64,000 bases of DNA from Sialis fuliginosa (taxonomy: Eukaryota > Arthropoda > Insecta > Megaloptera > Sialidae): positions 27,661,098-27,725,097 of the forward strand of contig OY540812.1 in NCBI GenBank assembly GCA_961205875.1, written 5' to 3'. A model generated the notes under the pieces. It worked only from the letters and a program-made list of their open reading frames with translations. It searched no databases and had not been told where the DNA came from. A program made the translations under genes and the position numbers. Shown piece by piece: positions 58,401 to 64,000 of the stretch. Position 1 is the first letter of the stretch. Every line of letters begins with the position of its first letter.

Positions 58401-59420
58401 CCCTGGGGGTTCCGTACTTTTATAAAAAATTTATTTCTAATCCAAATTTTGCATTGTTTATCAACAAAATTCAAAAACTATAAAAATAAACAAAGAAAAC
58501 AAATAAACCCATAAGATATTTTATAGAAGTAATGCATGGGGATTTCCTAAACGGTAAGGGATACAGATTCGCTTAAATGAGATGAATTGTTTTTAAGGAA
58601 GTGCAGGTGAGTATTACCACTTCAAAAAATATTAATAATTCTATTTGGTTTAGGCAGTATTACCAAAAAGGTAAGATAGGTACTTTTTGTTTGCTGTTTT
58701 TTAAAACACTTTTTGTGTAAAATTGATTAGTGTCTTTAGAATTTTTATATCACTTTTAGTTTCCGAGTTACAAGCCCTAACTTTAGTTTTTCTTATAGGT
58801 CACTATGTGGACTATATGGCATATTTGAACATGTTTTTTACTGTACTTTATAACGATATGTAATTTTTCATACTAACCTACCTACTATCGAAAAAAAGTA
58901 AGAACAATTATTTTGTAATAGTTTATTGTTTTCAAATATTCATTTGTTATTTTGATTGTTATTGTGATTTTTGTTTAACAACTTTTATTTTTCATGGCCC
59001 ACTTAAATTTTTGTAATAAAGTACTTTATAAATATCACTATACTCTATTTCATTTAAGAATATAGAGATTTCCGGAGTTTTGACGGTATGAATCGTGCAT
59101 TTTACCGTCAAAAACCACGGCAACCACTGCATTATTAAATGATAGAGTATATTAATTAGAACCTCTACAACATTATTTTAAAAAAAATAACAAAAAGTGT
59201 TACTAACAATTAAACGGAATCCATAACAAATATTTTTAATATCATCCTCAGAACAATATTAAGCTACCATTGATGGACGATATTAGGGTTTTTTTTCTCG
59301 GATTTGAAATTTAATTTTTTTTTTTAATGAAATGGATGTATAACCTTAAATTTTTTTGCATTGTCATTTGTCATTAGAAATAACGGAAGATATATTGAAA
59401 TTTTATGTTAACTACAATGT
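55413..59420. other. Long AT-rich stretch, nothing recognised
   Basis: Open frames are short (79 codons or fewer) and lack motifs. At 58383-58402 'gcgcgagtataactcgcgc' is a small GC hairpin, followed by 'gggggttccgtactttt', a phrase seen in common arthropod repeats. No gene, RNA or bounded element was called. Confidence 0.5.
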
Positions 59421-59422
59421 AT

Positions 59423-60242
59423 TGCTTCCTCGCAATATCGAAGATACGAGAAGCTATGTGATCGTTTCAGATTGAGACAAAAAAAAAGTTCTCCAATTTC
59501 AAAATTTTAAATTTATTTATCCGTTTCACGTCAAGACAAACACTTTTCGTTCCGTGTCTGTCTGTCTGTCCGTGTGTCCGTGTGTCCGTGTATCCGTGTG
59601 TCCGTCTGTCCCCTGAATCCTTGTCACACGCATAACTCATGAACCACTGAACCGATAATATTGAAACTTGGTCGGATGGTTGGGTTTGGTTTGAGGACGG
59701 TCCCATTTCAAAATCATCAAAATCGTGTGTAAGGGGGAGGGGTGACACCCCAAAATATTTACTTTTTCAAGATATCTCAAGAACGACACATGTTACGAGA
59801 AAATTTTATAGAATATTTTTTGTAGAGAATTAAATTTCCTATAATATGGGTCTACTACGTTTGTTGTAAAATATTCCCTTACAAAGATTTATCTAAATTA
59901 ATTTTAAAAATTCGTGTTTTGTTTTTCTAAATTGATATTTGATTGGGTATATTAAGTGTCATTTTGACGTTTTAAATGTCACTTTGGCGTTTTAAATGTC
60001 ACTTTGACGTTTTAAATGTCATTTTGACATTTGCATAAATTTAGATTTAGATTGAAATTGTCAAAAAATTAAAAATATATGAAAAAATATTCAGGTGCGT
60101 TTTAAGAAAAAATTCGAACTAAGATTTTTTAGTAAAATTTGTATAAAAATTAAATGGTTAACCAATGCCAGGCAATTTATCTGAACACAATCGGTTTTAG
60201 TGAATTTAGCACGAGGAAGCACTGTGCATTTACTTGGCAGAT
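59423..60242 (+). repeat. Dispersed repeat family A, longest copy
   Basis: It is co-linear with 17001-17622 and carries an extra ccgtgtgt microsatellite (about 59565-59615). It includes 'aacccaacc'-type and 'ggtcccatttcaaaatca' phrases, 'ggtgacacccc', 'taaatggttaaccaatg' and 'gcactgtgcattta'. The 93-codon minus-strand frame is a by-product. Confidence 0.7.
59955..60040 (+). repeat. 20-bp tandem repeat, four copies
   Basis: The unit 'gtcattttgacgttttaaat' repeats about four times with single-base changes inside the family A copy. The copy at 17001 lacks this expansion. Confidence 0.85.
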
Positions 60243-60893
60243 GTTTATATAATATATATTATCTAATATAACTATAAACAGAAGATATTTGATGAAAAAA
60301 CTTATCTTTTACACAAAGTAGATTTGATCTGTCACAAAATTACCAAAATGGTCGTGAAACGTTAAATATTTTTAGTTCCAGGAATTGATTTGAGATGGTA
60401 CTGGTTGTTTTCGAAAATAGACAAGGGGACGAAATTAGATTCGGGGACGAAAATTGGCGACTGTACCTTAATACATATTTTCTTTATAACATGGAGATAA
60501 AAATAAAAGTATAAAGAAAATAAAATAAAAGCTAGATTTTTACACGGAGAAAATTTTATTGGTAAAATTATCATAAAAATGGTACAAACTTGATAATATG
60601 AGGAATATTATACAATTGCACATACATTTGTAGAAGCAAATAATAGTACATAAATGTAAAATTGTATATTGGAAGCAATTTTACATATCTATTATGCTTG
60701 CTTTATAGTAATATTTCGAACGTTGTTGAAAATAGAACAGCCATTGAGTTCAATTTCTTAAAGAACAATTGAAAATTTTTAATGCACTTAAAAAATGTAT
60801 TATATTATTCAAATATTTTATTAATTATTACTATATTTTTTAAATCTGAAAATAAAAATTGATCATTAGATACAAACAGAATTTAAACAAGTG
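60243..60893. other. AT-rich spacer, nothing recognised
   Basis: No supported feature was seen. Confidence 0.5.
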
Positions 60894-60902
60894 TAATAAA
60901 TT

Positions 60903-62461
60903 ACCTGTGTGAAGTTAGCCCCCCTTTTGTTGAAATTCTAATTTTTGAAAGTTGTGCCAAATTGTGCTATACTTGTGCTACATTGTGCCAAAATATTTCC
61001 CCCCTAAAATAAAAACAACACTGGAAAAACCCAAAAAACGATTTTTTTTAGTAGCCCCCCTTTTTTTGAAATTCAAATTTTTGAAAGTTGTGCAAAATTG
61101 TGCTAGTTGTTCCTAACATTGTGCCAAAACATCAATACTCTAATATAATTTTCCAGCCCCCCAAAACAAAAAAACATTTTTCACCAGCCCCCCTTTTGTT
61201 GAATTTCAAAATTTTGAAAGTTGTGCTGAATTGTGCTATACTTGTGCTACATTGTGCTAAAATATTTCCACTCTAAAATAAAAACTGCTCTAATAAAACC
61301 AAAAAAAACGTTTTTTTTTTAGTGTGAAGTTAGCCCCCCTTTTGTTGAATTTCAAAATTTTGAAAAATGTGCTGAATTGTGCTATACTTGTGCTACATTG
61401 TGCTAAAATATTTCCACTCTAAAATAAAAACTGCTCTAATAAAACCAAAAAAACGTTTTTTTTTAGTGTGAAGTTAGCCCCCCTTTTGTTGAATTTCAAA
61501 ATTTTGAAAGTTGTGCTGAATTGTGCTATACTTGTGCTACATTGTGCTAAAATATTTCCACACTAAAATAAAAACTGCTCTAATAAAACCAAAAAAACGT
61601 TTTTTTTTTAGTGTGAAGTTAGCCCCCCTTTTGTTGAATTTCAAAATTTTGACAGTTGTGCTGAATTGTGCTATACTTGTGCTACATTGTGCTAAAATAT
61701 TTCCACTCTAAAATAAAAACTGCTCTAATAAAACCAAAAAAAACGTTTTTTTTTAGTGTGAAGTTAGCCCCCCTTTTGTTGAATTTCAAAATTTTGAAAG
61801 TTGTGCTGAATTGTGCTATACTTGTGCTACATTGTGCTAAAATATTTCCACACTAAAATAAAAACTGCTCTAATAAAACCAAAAAAAACGTTTTTTTTTA
61901 GTGTGAAGTTAGCCTCCCTTTTATTGAATTTCAAAATTTTGAAAGTTGTGCTAAATTGTATTATACTTGTGCTACATTGTGCCAAAATATTTCCACCCTA
62001 AAATAAAAACTGCTCTAATAAAACTAAAAAAACGGTTGGTTTTTTTTTGGTGCGAAGTTAGCCCCCGTTTTGTTGAATTTCAAAATTTTGAAATATGTGC
62101 TAAATTGTGCTATACTTGTGCTACATTGTGCCAAAATAATTCCCCCCTAAATTAAAAACTGCTCTAATAAAACTAAAAAACGGTGTTTTTTTGGTGTGAA
62201 GTTAGCCCCCCTTTTGTTGAATTTCAAAATTTTGAAAAGTGTGCTGAATTGTGCTAAGCTTGTGCTACATTGTGCCAAAATATTTCCACCCTCAAATAAA
62301 AATTGTAATAATAAAACTAAAAAAACGTTTTTTTTTATTGTTTTTTTGTGAAGTTAGCCCCCATTATGTTTAATTTAAGAATTTTGAAAGTTGTGCTCAA
62401 TTGTGCTAGTTGTTGCTTACGTTGTTCCAAAATATTTCACCCATAAAATAAAATAAAAATT
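60903..62461 (+). repeat. Left arm of Foldback-like copy 2
   Basis: The unit order is as in copy 1's right arm, with regular starts at 61523, 61668 and 61813 (145-base period). It shares the same unit-specific variants: 'gcctcccttttattgaattt', the 'ggttggttttttttt' spacer, and 'cccccattatgtttaattta'. Confidence 0.88.
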
Positions 62462-62792
62462 CGTATCCAAACTGTGTTTATAGATATTGTTGGTGATGTC
62501 GATTCGGCGCCAGTCTGACGCCACTACACGAAATTTAATTGTTTGAATTTAAAAGCTACAATCACTATTTAACTTTTCAAAAAAATTTTAAATTGGTTTA
62601 TCAGTGGCGTAAATATCTTGCGTTGCAAGAGAGCCTATACAATATCCTTTTATTATTAATTATATGTTTACCGTTACCTGTAATGTGTATATACATGTAT
62701 AATAAATAACTATGGTCTATAAATTTTCTTTTTCTTTATTTATTCTTTTAATGTTTATATCAATATAATCTTTATCAGATATTGAAGTAAAT
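62462..62792 (-). other. Core of Foldback-like copy 2
   Basis: 331 bp, reverse complement of 48203-48533 with no length change. It starts 'cgtatccaaactgtg' and ends 'cagatattgaagtaaat'. It has no coding frame. Confidence 0.85.
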
Positions 62793-64000
62793 AATTTTTA
62801 TTTTATTTTATGGGTGAAATATTTTGGAACAACGTAAGCAACAAATAGCACAATTGAGCACAACTTTCAAAATTCTTAAATTAAACATAATGGGGGCTAA
62901 CTTCACAAAAAAACAATAAAAAAAAACGTTTTTTTAGTTTTATTATTGCAATTTGTATTTGAGGGTGGAAATATTTTGGCACAATGTAGCACAAGCTTAG
63001 CACAATTCAGCACACTTTTCAAAATTTTGAAATTCAACAAAAGGGGGGCTAGCTTCACACCAAAAAAACACCGTTTTTTTAGTTTTATTAGAGCAGTTTT
63101 TAATTTAGGGGGTAATTATTTTGACACAATGTAGCACAAGTATAGCACAATTTAGCACATATTTCAAAATTTTGAAATTCAACAAAAAGGAAGCTAACTT
63201 CCCACCAAAAAAAACGTTTTTTAAAGTTTTATTAGGGAATTTTTTATTTTAGGGGGGAAATATTTTGGCACAATGTAGCACAAGTATAATACAATTTAGC
63301 ACAACTTTCAAAATTTTTAAATTCAACAAAACGGGGGCTAACTTCGCACCAAAAATAACCAAACGTTTTATTAGTTTTATTAGAGCAGTTTTTATTTTAG
63401 GGGGGAAATATTTTGGCACAATGTAGCACAAGTTTAGCACAATTTAGCACAACTTTCAAAATTTTGAAATTCAACAAAAGGGGGGCTAACTTCACACTAA
63501 AAAAAACAGCGTTTTTTTGGTTTTATTAGAGCAGTTTTTATTTTAGAGTGGAAATATTTTAGCACAATGTAGCACAAATATAGCACAATTCAGCACAACT
63601 TTCAAAATTTTGAAATTCAACAAAAGGGGGGCTAACTTCACACTAAAAAAAAACGTTTTTTTGGTTTTATTAGAGCAGTTTTTATTTTAGGGTGGAAATA
63701 TATTGGCACAATGTAGCACAAGTTTAGCACAATTTAGCACAACTTTCAAAATTTTGAAATTCAACAAAAGGGGGGCTAACTTCACACTAAAAAAAAAACG
63801 TTTTTTTGGTTTTATTAGAGCAGTTTTTATTTTAGTATGGAAATATTTTAGCACAATGTAGCACAAGTATAGCACAATTCAGCACAACTTTCAAAATTTT
63901 GAAATTCAGCAAAAGGGGGGCTGGTGAAAAATGTATTTTTGTTCTGGGGGGCTGGAAAATTATATTAGAGTATTGATGTTTTGGCACAATGTTAAGAACA
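62793..64000 (-). repeat. Right arm of Foldback-like copy 2, partial
   Basis: It matches copy 1's left arm in reverse, including the unit with 'ttttaaattcaacaaaacgg' and the unit with 'aagctaacttcccacc'. It ends within the variant unit 'tgttttggcacaatgttaag'. Confidence 0.85.

Larger units (their letters stand above)
60903..64000 (-). mobile_element. Foldback-like element, copy 2, truncated by window end
   Basis: It has the same tip 'acctgtgtgaagttagcccc' at 60903. Its left arm (60903-62461) matches copy 1's right arm, and its right arm (62793 onward) matches copy 1's left arm, so the element is in the opposite orientation. By alignment with copy 1, about 205 bp of the right arm lie beyond the window. 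The 9 bp before the tip are 'taataaatt', predicted to recur after the right end. Its flanks are unlike those of copy 1, so it is a separate insertion. Confidence 0.88.

Noticed and set aside
1-64000. tRNA, rRNA and spliceosomal RNA genes
   Set aside because: No tRNA-like A/B boxes with a matching cloverleaf, and no rRNA or snRNA core phrases, were recognised by eye on either strand. A covariance-model scan would be needed to exclude them.

Overview
The window looks like arthropod, most likely insect, nuclear DNA. It is strongly AT-rich with many short homopolymer runs, has no bacterial gene organisation, and is packed with eukaryotic transposon types: an APE-type non-LTR retrotransposon, and hAT, piggyBac, Tc1/mariner, PIF/Harbinger and Foldback-like DNA elements. 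I could not fix the insect order from the sequence. I found no convincing host protein-coding gene, tRNA or rRNA. Apart from one retrotransposon, the window reads as intergenic or intronic DNA built from mobile-element copies.

Layout. 1-14.7 kb is mostly featureless AT-rich DNA with scattered short repeats, inverted-repeat MITEs near 7.2 and 11.7 kb, and a small gene-like remnant near 5.4 kb. 14.7-39 kb holds a series of MITEs, many with exact target-site duplications (TSDs): piggyBac-type (TTAA) at 18.0 and 24.3 kb, a TTAA-flanked element at 32.3 kb, mariner-type (TA) at 24.9 kb, hAT-type (8-bp TSD) at 26.5 and 35.5 kb, and Harbinger-type (TTA) at 28.7 kb. A possible Penelope-type hammerhead-ribozyme relic lies at 36.26-36.32 kb.

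39.1-46.4 kb is a nested insertion. A ~1.1 kb nonautonomous hAT element (8-bp TSD) was interrupted by a complete non-LTR retrotransposon of about 6.19 kb. The retrotransposon has a 12-bp TSD, intact ORF1 (RRM-like region and three zinc knuckles), intact ORF2 (endonuclease, reverse transcriptase, RNase H), a 3' UTR with three ~245-bp tandem repeats, and a (GAA)n end. ORF1 binds the RNA and ORF2 nicks DNA and copies the RNA, so this copy may be autonomous.

46.8-50.1 kb and 60.9 kb to the window end are two Foldback-like elements. Their long inverted arms are arrays of ~145-bp repeats around the same 331-bp core. They lie in opposite orientation, have different flanks, and are nearly identical by eye, so they are independent and recent insertions. 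Between them are a mariner-type MITE (50.8 kb), a 3-unit minisatellite (53 kb), a palindrome-rich element with a 4-bp TSD (53.6 kb), and a long-hairpin element with a ~10-bp TSD (54.7 kb). The remainder, 55.4-59.4 kb, shows nothing recognisable.
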